DNA of 64,000 nt. Source: Mucilaginibacter aurantiaciroseus. Lineage in GTDB: Bacteria; Bacteroidota; Bacteroidia; Sphingobacteriales; Sphingobacteriaceae. A program made the translations under genes and the position numbers. Shown piece by piece: positions 51,088 to 59,121 of the stretch. The stretch spans positions 992,001-1,056,000 of the forward strand of contig NZ_JAMXOF010000001.1 in NCBI RefSeq assembly GCF_024055595.1, given 5' to 3'. Every line of letters begins with the position of its first letter. Positions within the stretch are counted from its first letter, which is position 1. The notes beneath the pieces were generated by a model. The model had not been told where the DNA came from. It made no database searches and worked only from the letters and a program-made list of their open reading frames with translations.

Positions 51088-52971
51088 TTATATTAAACTA
51101 ACACTGCGGTTAACAAATTCAGTCAATTCGGCACCGGTTAATAAACCTTGTGACAATAGTGCAAGGTCGAAAGCTTGTTTGGCAAGCTGTGCCTGCACAA
51201 CTTCGTCTTCGCCATCTAAAATACGGCTTATTAATTTGTGGTTGCCGTTTACAATAACCTTGTAATTGTCAGGCATGTTACCGTAGAAGCCCATACCGCC
51301 GCCCATGGCAGCCATATCTTTCATACGGCGCATAAACTCGTCCATGGTAACGGTTACCGGCAATTCATCCGGGTTTAAGCTTTCTAACTCAACGCGGTAA
51401 GCCGGTTTGTTAATAGCTTTATCGAAGATCGCTTTTATTTTGGTTGACTGTTCTTCGGTCAAAATATGCTCAGGCGCATCATCTTTCTTGATTAGTTTAT
51501 CGGCAACATTTGCGTCAACACGTTTTAATGAAGTTTTCTCTAATTTCTGCTCAAGCTGACTGATGAAGTGATTATCGATGGGAGAGTTCATCACCAAAAC
51601 ATCGTAACCCTTTTTACCTGCCGACTGGATAAATGCATCCTGTTTTTCGGCATCGTTTGTGTAAATGTAGATCAACTGGCCATCTTTATCTGTTTGTAAA
51701 GGCTCAACTTTATCCTTGTATTCGTTAAGAGTAAAGTTTTCTTTAGCGGTGTTGGTTACCAAAACAAAATCTTTCGCTTTGTCGTAGAATTTTTCTTCGC
51801 TCACCATACCGTATTTCACAAACAGGCCAATATCTCCCCATTTCTCTTCAAAACCTTTACGGTCTGCTTTAAACAGTTCGGCAAGCTTATCTGCTACCTT
51901 TTTAGTAATGTAGCTGTTTATCTTTTTAACATTGCTATCAGCTTGCAGGAAGCTACGTGATACATTCAAAGGGATATCCGGTGAATCGATAACACCATGC
52001 AGTAGCATCAAAAACTCAGGCACAATGTCCTTTACCTCGTCGGTAATAAATACCTGGCGGGAGTATAATTTTATCTTATTACGGGTGATCTCAAAGTCGT
52101 TCTTCAGCTTAGGGAAGTACAATACACCGGTTAAGTTGAAAGGGTAATCAACATTCAGGTGGATCCAGAACAAAGGGTCTTCGCTGTATGGATAAAGCTC
52201 TTTGTAGAATTTTAAGTAATCCTCATCGCTCAATTCACTTGGCGCTTTTGTCCAAATAGGGTTGGTATCGTTAATGATGTTATCAACCTCAACAGATTTG
52301 TATTTTGGTTTACCTTCTTCGTCAACACCATCTTCTTCCTCTTGTGTAGTTGTACCAAATTTGATAGGCACCGGCAGGAACTTAGCGTATTTATCCAATA
52401 TCTCCTGTAAACGGCCCTGGTTTAAAAACTCTTCAGAATCGGCATTAATGTGCAGGGTAATTTCGGTACCGCGCTCTTCCAGGCTGCCTTCGCTTATTTC
52501 AAACTCGGTGCTGCCATCGCAAGTCCAGTGTGCTGGTTCGGCACCATCCTGGTAGGATAAGGTCTCAATTTCAACCTTGTCTGCAACCATAAAGGCGGAG
52601 TAAAAGCCCAAACCAAAACGACCAATGATCTCATTGGCATCTTTAGCTTCTTTAAATTTCTCCATAAACTCGGTAGCACCGCTAAATGCTATCTGGTTAA
52701 TGTATTTTTTTATTTCTTCGGCCGTCATACCCAAACCGTTATCAGATATGGTGATAGTCTTTTTGTCTGCATCAAAAGCAACTTCAACGCGCAGGTCGCC
52801 CAGGTCGCCGTTGTATTGGCCTAATGAGGCAAGGCGTTTTATTTTTTGGGTAGCATCAACCGAGTTAGATACCAGCTCGCGCAGAAATATCTCGGTATCA
52901 GAGTATAAGAACTTTTTAATTATCGGGAAAATGTTTTCGGTATGGATCGAAATTGTTCCTTTTTCTTGCAT
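51088..52971 (-). CDS. htpG: Molecular chaperone HtpG (Hsp90)
   Basis: A 627-residue Hsp90. The N-terminal ATP-binding domain of the GHKL type has E-L-V-S-N-S-V-D-A near residue 35, D-N-G-L-G-M near 77 and G-R-F-G-L-G-F-Y-S-A-F-M near 115; the middle domain (about 230-430) has S-R-Q-V-F-I-T-D-E-V; and a C-terminal dimerisation domain follows. It acts in the cytoplasm in protein folding, mainly under stress. I start at ATG 52971 (M-Q-E-K-G-T-I-S-I-H); the frame extends 20 codons further, but those residues do not fit the family. A TGCCAAATTGGCA palindrome at 53043-53055 is a possible control site. Confidence 0.95.
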   Translation of the reverse strand: MQEKGTISIHTENIFPIIKKFLYSDTEIFLRELVSNSVDATQKIKRLASLGQYNGDLGDLRVEVAFDADKKTITISDNGLGMTAEEIKKYINQIAFSGATEFMEKFKEAKDANEIIGRFGLGFYSAFMVADKVEIETLSYQDGAEPAHWTCDGSTEFEISEGSLEERGTEITLHINADSEEFLNQGRLQEILDKYAKFLPVPIKFGTTTQEEEDGVDEEGKPKYKSVEVDNIINDTNPIWTKAPSELSDEDYLKFYKELYPYSEDPLFWIHLNVDYPFNLTGVLYFPKLKNDFEITRNKIKLYSRQVFITDEVKDIVPEFLMLLHGVIDSPDIPLNVSRSFLQADSNVKKINSYITKKVADKLAELFKADRKGFEEKWGDIGLFVKYGMVSEEKFYDKAKDFVLVTNTAKENFTLNEYKDKVEPLQTDKDGQLIYIYTNDAEKQDAFIQSAGKKGYDVLVMNSPIDNHFISQLEQKLEKTSLKRVDANVADKLIKKDDAPEHILTEEQSTKIKAIFDKAINKPAYRVELESLNPDELPVTVTMDEFMRRMKDMAAMGGGMGFYGNMPDNYKVIVNGNHKLISRILDGEDEVVQAQLAKQAFDLALLSQGLLTGAELTEFVNRSVSLI

Positions 52972-53042
52972 AGTAGTAATTTTATAAAGCTTAAATAATT
53001 TACGGATATAGCCAATCAATGCCCGTTCCAAAGCTTACGATT

Positions 53043-53055
53043 TGCCAAATTGGCA
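53043..53055. promoter_or_regulatory. Palindrome TGCCAAATTGGCA upstream of htpG
   Basis: Perfect 6-base arms around one base, about 72 bases before the htpG start codon. It is not the CIRCE element. It may be an operator or chance. Confidence 0.3.
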
Positions 53056-53120
53056 GAGGGAGAGAAGTAATGAAGCAAGAGACAGTACAGGACAGTAAGA
53101 AGCAAGAAGTAATAAACACA

Positions 53121-53224
53121 CGTCATTGCGCGGAGCGATAGCGACAAAGCAATCTCTTTAGAACTAGTATACACTTTGCATAACCGACTATCCTAAAGAG
53201 ATTGCTTCGTACCTTGCAATGCCG
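53121..53224. repeat. CGTCATTGCG...GCAATG palindromic repeat with 15-bp stem
   Basis: AAGCAATCTCTTTAG (53147-53161) pairs perfectly with CTAAAGAGATTGCTT (53193-53207), and the outer CATTGC/GCAATG ends pair as well. This is a REP-like element with the AAGCAATCTC core known from many Bacteroidota intergenic regions. Confidence 0.75.
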
Positions 53225-53250
53225 CACGGAAGGAATTGTATTATCAAATA

Positions 53251-53865
53251 TTATTTCGACCCCACCGTAGCAGGTGAAGTTGGTGTTGCAGGAGTAACCG
53301 GTTGCACTGCCGGTGCCGGCGAATTTAATGCGAAACGTTTTGCTATAACCGATAAATGCTCATCGTTCAGTTTAGACGTTGCTTTAAGCAGTTTAGTAAA
53401 AAATGCCACTTCATCCGGGCTGGCAGGGCAGCCAAAATTAATGCCATAAGTAGCTAACGATGCGCCTAAGGGGCGTACCTGGCTATCGCCTAATATTTTG
53501 CCTTTGGCATCAAGCACTACCCAAAACGGCAAGCCCGATTTTTCACCTTTTAGTTTAGTCATCACTTCTAACGAGCCGGGGTTTTCAAGGTTTTTTTTCT
53601 CGGGGCGTTCCATCACATCAAGCGTGGCTACAACGTAATTGCTTTCGATCAATGGCTTAATTGTAGGATCAGCAAGTGAAGCTTCCATTTTTTTACACCA
53701 GCCACACTACGAGGCATGGAATATGAGCATTACTTTTTTATTTTCTTTAGCGGCTTTGGCGTAAGCCTCTTTTAGCACAACTTCGCTTGCAGGCAAAGTG
53801 GCAGTTTGCGCAAAACCCGACTTAACGGCAAACAACACAAACAGTATTAATAGTGATTTTTTCAT
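53251..53865 (-). pseudogene. Thioredoxin-fold exported protein, stopped at the active site
   Basis: From ATG 53865 the frame has a signal peptide (K-K-S-L-L-I-L-F-V-L-F-A-V, ending G-F-A-Q) and the thioredoxin strand K-V-M-L-I-F-H-A-S. Codon 53 is TAG (53707-53709) where the family has Trp (H-A-S-W-C-G-W-C). The C-G-W-C-K-K-M motif and the whole remaining domain, 145 residues up to P-A-T-V-G-S-K, are still open in the same frame. TGG to TAG is a single base change. An internal restart at the Met after the motif (53688) would give a protein without signal and active site. It is therefore most likely a young pseudogene. Confidence 0.8.
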
Positions 53866-53926
53866 GATGATTGATATAAAAGCAATTTAGGGAATAATTA
53901 GATTGCATTCAACAAGTTGTTGTAGC

Positions 53927-55279
53927 TTAATTATTCGCAAACTGCAAAATAAACGATGCACCCTTGCCCTCGGTAGATTGTGCCTGGATGTTGCCTTTGT
54001 GCAACAGCATAATTTGTTTACAAAGACTCAAGCCGATACCGCTGCCTGTTTTGCGTGTACTAAAGAATGGGATAAAGATCTTATCCAACAATTCCGGGGG
54101 CATGCCGAGGCCATTGTCGGTTACTTTAACCAGTATGCGGTTGTTGCTTTGCGTTTCGGCAGATAGGGTGATGCGTGGTTCTTCACGATCCTTTACGGCC
54201 TCAATGGCATTTACCAGCAGGTTAATCATTACCTGGTCTAACAGATTGATATCCGCCTCGATGGCTAATGCCGGGTCGCGTAGGATGATCTCCAATTCAA
54301 TATTCTTTTTCTCAAGCGTAGGGCGCATCAAACTTGCCAGGTTTTCAAATATGTTACGAACTAACAACTTGTTCAGATCGAGTTTGGTGATTTTGTTAAG
54401 GCTGCGGTAGCTCTCGGTAAATTTAAGCAGGCCTTCGCTACGGCGTTTAATGGTTTCAATACCGAGAGAGATATCTTCCAGGTCGCCGCTTCCAATACTC
54501 TCGGCTATTTCCGGGCTTTGCAGGCGGTTCTTCAGGGTGTCGGCCAATGATGAAATAGGAGCAACCGAGTTCATGATCTCATGCGTCATCACATTTAATA
54601 ACTTCGACCATGCCTTTGATTCTGTTTCGTCCAAAGCCTCGCTTACGTTCTGGAAGGCGATGAGTTTATACAATTTCTCGTCGCTGCGCATAATACTGGC
54701 GGTAACCAGCATTTTTACCTGTTGCTGGTCGCGGGTGATGCTCAGTACCTGCGCCTCGCCGGGTTTCATTCTGATCACATCTTTGTACAAAACAGGTTCG
54801 CGTTTCTCAAGCGAGTGGATGGTTTTTAAATAGGGGATACTAATGAGCGATTTAAAGGCCTCGTTTATCCAGCTGATCTCGCCGGTTTCTTCCTCATAAG
54901 AAAGGATGCCTGTATCAACCAGTTCTAATATCTTTTGCAGGTAATGATACTGCGTTTCTCGTTCGCGGCTGATTAGTTTAAACGTGGTGTTAATGTCATT
55001 AAAGCCTTTACGCAAAGGTTTTAACTCGTTAGGTGCTTTTCGCACATCAAAGTGGCGTGAAAAATCGCGGTAGTGGATAGATTCTACGAATTGGTTTACC
55101 TCGTCCTGCGCTTTCTTGTTAAAACGGATCAGATCAAGCACCGAGTAGATCACCGCCGGGACTGTTATAACGCCATATAGTATTTGTCCACTCGTAACCA
55201 CTATAGTAGTGGCCACCACAGCGGCAAATAACAAAAGCACACGCAGCACAAGCCGCCATTCGTAACGGTTAAATATCAT
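53927..55279 (-). CDS. Sensor histidine kinase (NtrB-like, membrane-bound)
   Basis: A 450-residue kinase with two N-terminal membrane segments (about 12-47), a PAS-like sensor region (about 105-220), the H-box V-M-T-H-E-I-M-N-S-V-A-P near 232 and a GHKL ATPase domain: N-L-L-V-N-A-I-E-A-V near 350, D-N-G-L-G-M near 383 and G-S-G-I-G-L-S-L near 410. It overlaps the response-regulator gene by 11 bases, which is upstream in the same transcript. It phosphorylates that partner. The short predicted periplasmic loop suggests that it senses the membrane or an intracellular signal rather than an external ligand. Confidence 0.9.
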   Translation of the reverse strand: MIFNRYEWRLVLRVLLLFAAVVATTIVVTSGQILYGVITVPAVIYSVLDLIRFNKKAQDEVNQFVESIHYRDFSRHFDVRKAPNELKPLRKGFNDINTTFKLISRERETQYHYLQKILELVDTGILSYEEETGEISWINEAFKSLISIPYLKTIHSLEKREPVLYKDVIRMKPGEAQVLSITRDQQQVKMLVTASIMRSDEKLYKLIAFQNVSEALDETESKAWSKLLNVMTHEIMNSVAPISSLADTLKNRLQSPEIAESIGSGDLEDISLGIETIKRRSEGLLKFTESYRSLNKITKLDLNKLLVRNIFENLASLMRPTLEKKNIELEIILRDPALAIEADINLLDQVMINLLVNAIEAVKDREEPRITLSAETQSNNRILVKVTDNGLGMPPELLDKIFIPFFSTRKTGSGIGLSLCKQIMLLHKGNIQAQSTEGKGASFILQFANN

Positions 55280-56627
55280 ATTTGCTTAATCTGCGGTACA
55301 GGGCGGTACGGGTTAACCCCAGCTCTTTGGCGGCACGGGTAATGTTGCCGTTATGCTTTTCTATCACGCGCAAAATCGCGTTCTTTTCCAGTGTGCTAAG
55401 CTGGATGTTATCATCATTAATAATGTTTTCGCCTGGTGATTCCAGTACCGAGAAAAGCAGGTCATCAGCTTTTAAATGCTGGTCATCGGCCATAATTACC
55501 GCACGTTCTATGGTGTACTGTAACTCGCGTACGTTACCGGGGTAGCTATAACCGCGTAATTTGTTTAGCGCCGCGGCATCAAAATCAATCGCCGGTTTAA
55601 GGTATTTTGTGGCGTATATTTTGGCAAAATGTTTTGCCAGTACTACAATATCTTCTGCGCGTTTACGCAAAGGTGGCATATTTATCTCTACCGTATTGAT
55701 CCGGTAAATCAAATCCTTACGAAATTTATTTTCGTTTGCCAATTCCTGCAACGGCACGTTGGTGGCACATATTAGGCGGATATTAATATCCACGGCCTTA
55801 TTGGTACCCAAACGGGTTACATGGCGGTTTTGTAGTACGGTTAATAGTTTTGCTTGCTGCTGCAGGCTGATGTTACCAATCTCATCTAAAAACAAAGTGC
55901 CGCCTTCAGCTTCCTCAAAACGGCCCATGCGGTCTTCACGGGCATCGGTGTAAGCACCTTTTTTATGGCCAAACAACTCACTCTCAAATAAAGAATCCGT
56001 CAGCGCGCCCACATCCACTTTTACAAATGGTTTATCGGCACGTAACGAACGCTCATGAATGGCTTTTGCCATCAGATCTTTACCCGTACCGTTCTCGCCC
56101 AGTATCAAAATATTGGCATCGGTAGGGGCAATCTTATTTACCTTATGAAATATATCCTCCATCACCTCGCTATCGCCAAGGATGGTTTTTTCGCCGCCCT
56201 CACTTTTAACGGATGCTTTGGTTGACTTGCCACCACCTTCTTTCTTATCAAGCAGGTCTTTAATGGTATCAATCAATTTCTCGTTATGCCATGGCTTCAC
56301 TACAAAATCGTTAGCGCCTTCTTTTAAGGAACGTACAGCCAGGTCTATATCGCCGTAAGCGGTTATCATAATAACGCAAACGTTTGGCTTCCATTCCTTA
56401 ATTTTACGCAGCCAGTAAATACCCTCGTTCCCGGTATTAATGGCACTGTTATAATTCATATCCAGTAGCACCAGGTCAACCTCGTTTTTTTGCAAAAGCC
56501 AGTTTATGTTCTCCGGGTTCTTTTCGGTAATTATTTCTTTGGTTTCTGTTTTAAGCAATAACTTAACAGCCGTAAGCACATCGGGGTCGTCGTCAACAAT
56601 TAAAACGGTTGCTTTCTTAAGTATCAT
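55269..56627 (-). CDS. Sigma-54-type response regulator (NtrC family)
   Basis: A 452-residue regulator: receiver domain (1-125, with D-D-D-P near 13 and the phosphorylated Asp in V-L-L-D-M-N-Y near 55), AAA+ domain (about 155-390, Walker A G-E-N-G-T-G-K-D) and a Fis-type helix-turn-helix at the C-terminus (N-I-T-R-A-A-K-E-L-G-L-T-R-T-A-L-Y-R-R). The sigma-54 contact loop reads G-A-Y-T-D-A instead of G-A-F-T-G-A, a variant often seen in this phylum. The gene is divergent from the exporter operon, 314 bases apart, so that operon is its likely target. Confidence 0.92.
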   Translation of the reverse strand: MILKKATVLIVDDDPDVLTAVKLLLKTETKEIITEKNPENINWLLQKNEVDLVLLDMNYNSAINTGNEGIYWLRKIKEWKPNVCVIMITAYGDIDLAVRSLKEGANDFVVKPWHNEKLIDTIKDLLDKKEGGGKSTKASVKSEGGEKTILGDSEVMEDIFHKVNKIAPTDANILILGENGTGKDLMAKAIHERSLRADKPFVKVDVGALTDSLFESELFGHKKGAYTDAREDRMGRFEEAEGGTLFLDEIGNISLQQQAKLLTVLQNRHVTRLGTNKAVDINIRLICATNVPLQELANENKFRKDLIYRINTVEINMPPLRKRAEDIVVLAKHFAKIYATKYLKPAIDFDAAALNKLRGYSYPGNVRELQYTIERAVIMADDQHLKADDLLFSVLESPGENIINDDNIQLSTLEKNAILRVIEKHNGNITRAAKELGLTRTALYRRLSKYDI

Positions 56628-56941
56628 TTATGGATAGTGATTAGTTCGTGGTTAATAGATAATAGCACTTATTATACATGTACTATTTGCCCCCGCAATT
56701 TAGTAGTTTGGCACGAAATATCGTACCAATTAGGCTATATTAAGTATAATTTAGATATTCAACTATGTTTAGCGAACGGTAAGTTAAAGCACGTAAAAAA
56801 GCATTGTATCATAACCGAACACTTGCTGTAACAGAAGCGTACGGTGCATTATTGCGATTTTAACGTAAGTAATTGAAATACAGTAATTTAATTTGTGGCA
56901 TGTGTTTTTATATCCAATTATCAAATATTTAATAAAATACA
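56628..56941. other. Divergent regulatory region between the two-component pair and the exporter
   Basis: No gene is visible. TTGGCACG at 56708-56715 is a perfect sigma-54 -24 half, but the bases where TTGC is expected read ATCG, so it is only a weak sigma-54 promoter candidate. Another partial match is TGGCATG near 56896. Promoters for both directions must lie here. Confidence 0.4.
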
Positions 56942-58195
56942 GTGGATAGAGTTATACAAAAACAGAAATGGAGCACTAAGCGCCTGATGACCATAGCCGG
57001 TATTATAGGGGTAGTAGTTTTAGTTGCCGGCAGTATATTTTTTACATCGGGCAAAAGCAAATTAAATGTTGATACAGAGCGTATCACCGTAAGCGAAATA
57101 AAAAAAGGCGCTTTCCAGGAGTTTATCCCGGTTAATGGTGTGGTGCTACCACTTACTACCATATACCTTGATGCGATTGAAGGCGGACGGGTTGAAGAGA
57201 AATATGTTGAAGACGGCGCAAGCCTAAAAAAAGGCGACCCGATCATCCGTTTATCAAATACCGATCTGGAGTTAAGCCTTGCCAACCAGGAAACAGCAGT
57301 TTACGCTGCACAAACTCAAATGCAGATCTCGCATAACAACGCGCAGCAAAACACCATTGCCAAACTAAACCAAATGGCCGATGTGGACAATGCTTATAAA
57401 GAGGCAGAGCGTATTTATAACCTTGACAAAAAACTTTTAGACCAAAAAGCAATTGGTATGCAAGAATTTAAAGCGGCAGAAAACGCTTACATATACCAGT
57501 TAAGGCGCAAAAAGTTAACCACACAGATCTTAAAACAAGATACCACGCTGATAAGCCAGGAGGATGAGCAAGCGCGTGAGCAATATGCACACAACAAAAG
57601 TACACTACTTTTAATGCGCAAAAAAGTGGCCGACTTAACAGTACGCTCACCCATAGATGGTCAGTTAACATCAATGGATGCCGAAGTTGGTCAGAATAAA
57701 AATAAAGGCGAACATTTGGGCCAGATTGATGCACAGGGAGGCTTTAAAGTACAGGTTGATGTGGAAGAGCACTACTTGTCGAGGATCTACAACGGCTTAA
57801 TGGGCGACTTTGCCTTTGCCGGTAAAACATATAAATTAACTATCAAAAAAGTATTTACACAGGTAACCAGCGGCCGTTTTAAGGTAGATATGCAATTTGT
57901 TGGCGATGTACCTAAAGGTATCCGCAAGGGTCAAACCTTACAGATCCGTTTAGCATTGAGCGATGAGACGACTGCTACCTTAGTACCTAAAGGTGGTTTC
58001 TACCAGCAAACCGGTGGTAACTGGATCTTTAAAGTGAGCGAGGATGGTAAAACAGCCTACAAAACCGATATCCAGATAGGCCGCCAAAACCCTGATTATT
58101 ACGAAGTATTGCAAGGCTTAAAACCTGGCGACAAGGTAATTACGTCAAGCTACGAGAATTACGGCGACATACAAGAACTGGTACTTAAAAAGTAG
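56942..58195 (+). CDS. HlyD/MacA-like periplasmic adaptor
   Basis: A 417-residue membrane-fusion protein. One N-terminal membrane segment (about 19-36) is followed by a split biotinyl-lipoyl domain (E-G-G-R-V-E-E-K-Y-V-E-D-G near 80 and L-T-V-R-S-P-I-D-G-Q-L near 235), a coiled-coil hairpin (about 110-215) and a beta-barrel part near 270-350. It links an inner-membrane exporter to an outer-membrane channel. GTG at 56942 is the start. It is the first gene of an operon with an ABC ATPase and two FtsX-like permeases. No outer-membrane TolC-like gene is in the window; it may lie beyond the end. Confidence 0.88.
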   Translation: MDRVIQKQKWSTKRLMTIAGIIGVVVLVAGSIFFTSGKSKLNVDTERITVSEIKKGAFQEFIPVNGVVLPLTTIYLDAIEGGRVEEKYVEDGASLKKGDPIIRLSNTDLELSLANQETAVYAAQTQMQISHNNAQQNTIAKLNQMADVDNAYKEAERIYNLDKKLLDQKAIGMQEFKAAENAYIYQLRRKKLTTQILKQDTTLISQEDEQAREQYAHNKSTLLLMRKKVADLTVRSPIDGQLTSMDAEVGQNKNKGEHLGQIDAQGGFKVQVDVEEHYLSRIYNGLMGDFAFAGKTYKLTIKKVFTQVTSGRFKVDMQFVGDVPKGIRKGQTLQIRLALSDETTATLVPKGGFYQQTGGNWIFKVSEDGKTAYKTDIQIGRQNPDYYEVLQGLKPGDKVITSSYENYGDIQELVLKK

Positions 58196-58332
58196 CGAAA
58201 CTGTGTAACCTTCTGCCACGGGTTGCGTCTTGTATACAGTAGCCCAAGAGCGATTAAAACTTAACAAAAAATACAAATCACAATTAAACAAAAAAGGCTG
58301 AGGCACGAAAGTGCAGCAGCTGGGGAGGCCAA

Positions 58333-59010
58333 ATGATAAAAATTACAAATCTTGAAAAATTCTACCGTACCGAAGAGGTAGAAACCATTGCACTGAACAA
58401 GCTATCGATGCATGTTAATACCGGCGAGTTCGTTGCCATTATGGGCCCGTCTGGTTGTGGTAAATCAACCTTGCTAAACATTTTGGGTATGCTTGATGAC
58501 CCGGATGAAGGCAGCTATGTATTTAACGAGATTGAAGTTGCTCATTTTAACGAGCGGAAACGCGCCGACCTGCGCAAGCATAACATTGGTTTCGTTTTCC
58601 AGAGCTTTAATCTTATTGACGAACTTACTGTATTTGAAAACGTTGAACTGCCATTAATTTACACCGGCGTACCTACTGCAGAGCGTGTTAAAAGGGTAGA
58701 AGAAGTGCTGGATAAAATGCAGATCATGCACCGCCGAAACCACTACCCACAGCAGTTATCGGGTGGTCAGCAACAGCGTGTGGCCATTGCCCGCGCCGTT
58801 GTAAACAAACCAAAACTGATACTTGCGGATGAGCCCACAGGTAACCTGGATAGCAGCAACGGTAACGATGTGATGGAACTGCTAACCGATTTAAATGAAC
58901 AAGGGACTACCATTATAATGGTTACCCACTCCGAACATGATGCCCGTTACAGCCACCGTATCATCCGCCTGTTGGATGGACAAACGGTGATGGAAAACAT
59001 CATGGTTTAA
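58333..59010 (+). CDS. MacB/LolD-type ABC transporter ATP-binding protein
   Basis: A 225-residue ATPase: Walker A G-P-S-G-C-G-K-S-T near residue 40, Q-loop F-Q-S-F-N-L-I near 93, signature L-S-G-G-Q-Q-Q-R near 141, Walker B L-I-L-A-D-E-P-T near 162, H-loop M-V-T-H-S near 196. It has all motifs for hydrolysis. Placed between the adaptor (137 bases before) and two FtsX permeases, it most likely powers both or either of them in a mechanotransmission-type exporter. The gap before the gene holds no recognisable element. Confidence 0.9.
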   Translation: MIKITNLEKFYRTEEVETIALNKLSMHVNTGEFVAIMGPSGCGKSTLLNILGMLDDPDEGSYVFNEIEVAHFNERKRADLRKHNIGFVFQSFNLIDELTVFENVELPLIYTGVPTAERVKRVEEVLDKMQIMHRRNHYPQQLSGGQQQRVAIARAVVNKPKLILADEPTGNLDSSNGNDVMELLTDLNEQGTTIIMVTHSEHDARYSHRIIRLLDGQTVMENIMV

Positions 59011-59121
59011 CAACGCCCAATTTTAGTTTAATTAATATAGTTAAGTGTGCCTCCTGCCTACCTCTCCGCGCCCGAAACTCGGAGGGGTTTGCTTTAGAAT
59101 TGCCCAATAATTACGATTGCC

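Noticed and set aside
56708-56725. Sigma-54 promoter for the exporter operon
   Set aside because: The -24 half TTGGCACG is perfect, but the -12 half reads ATCG instead of TTGC, so I do not call it as a promoter.
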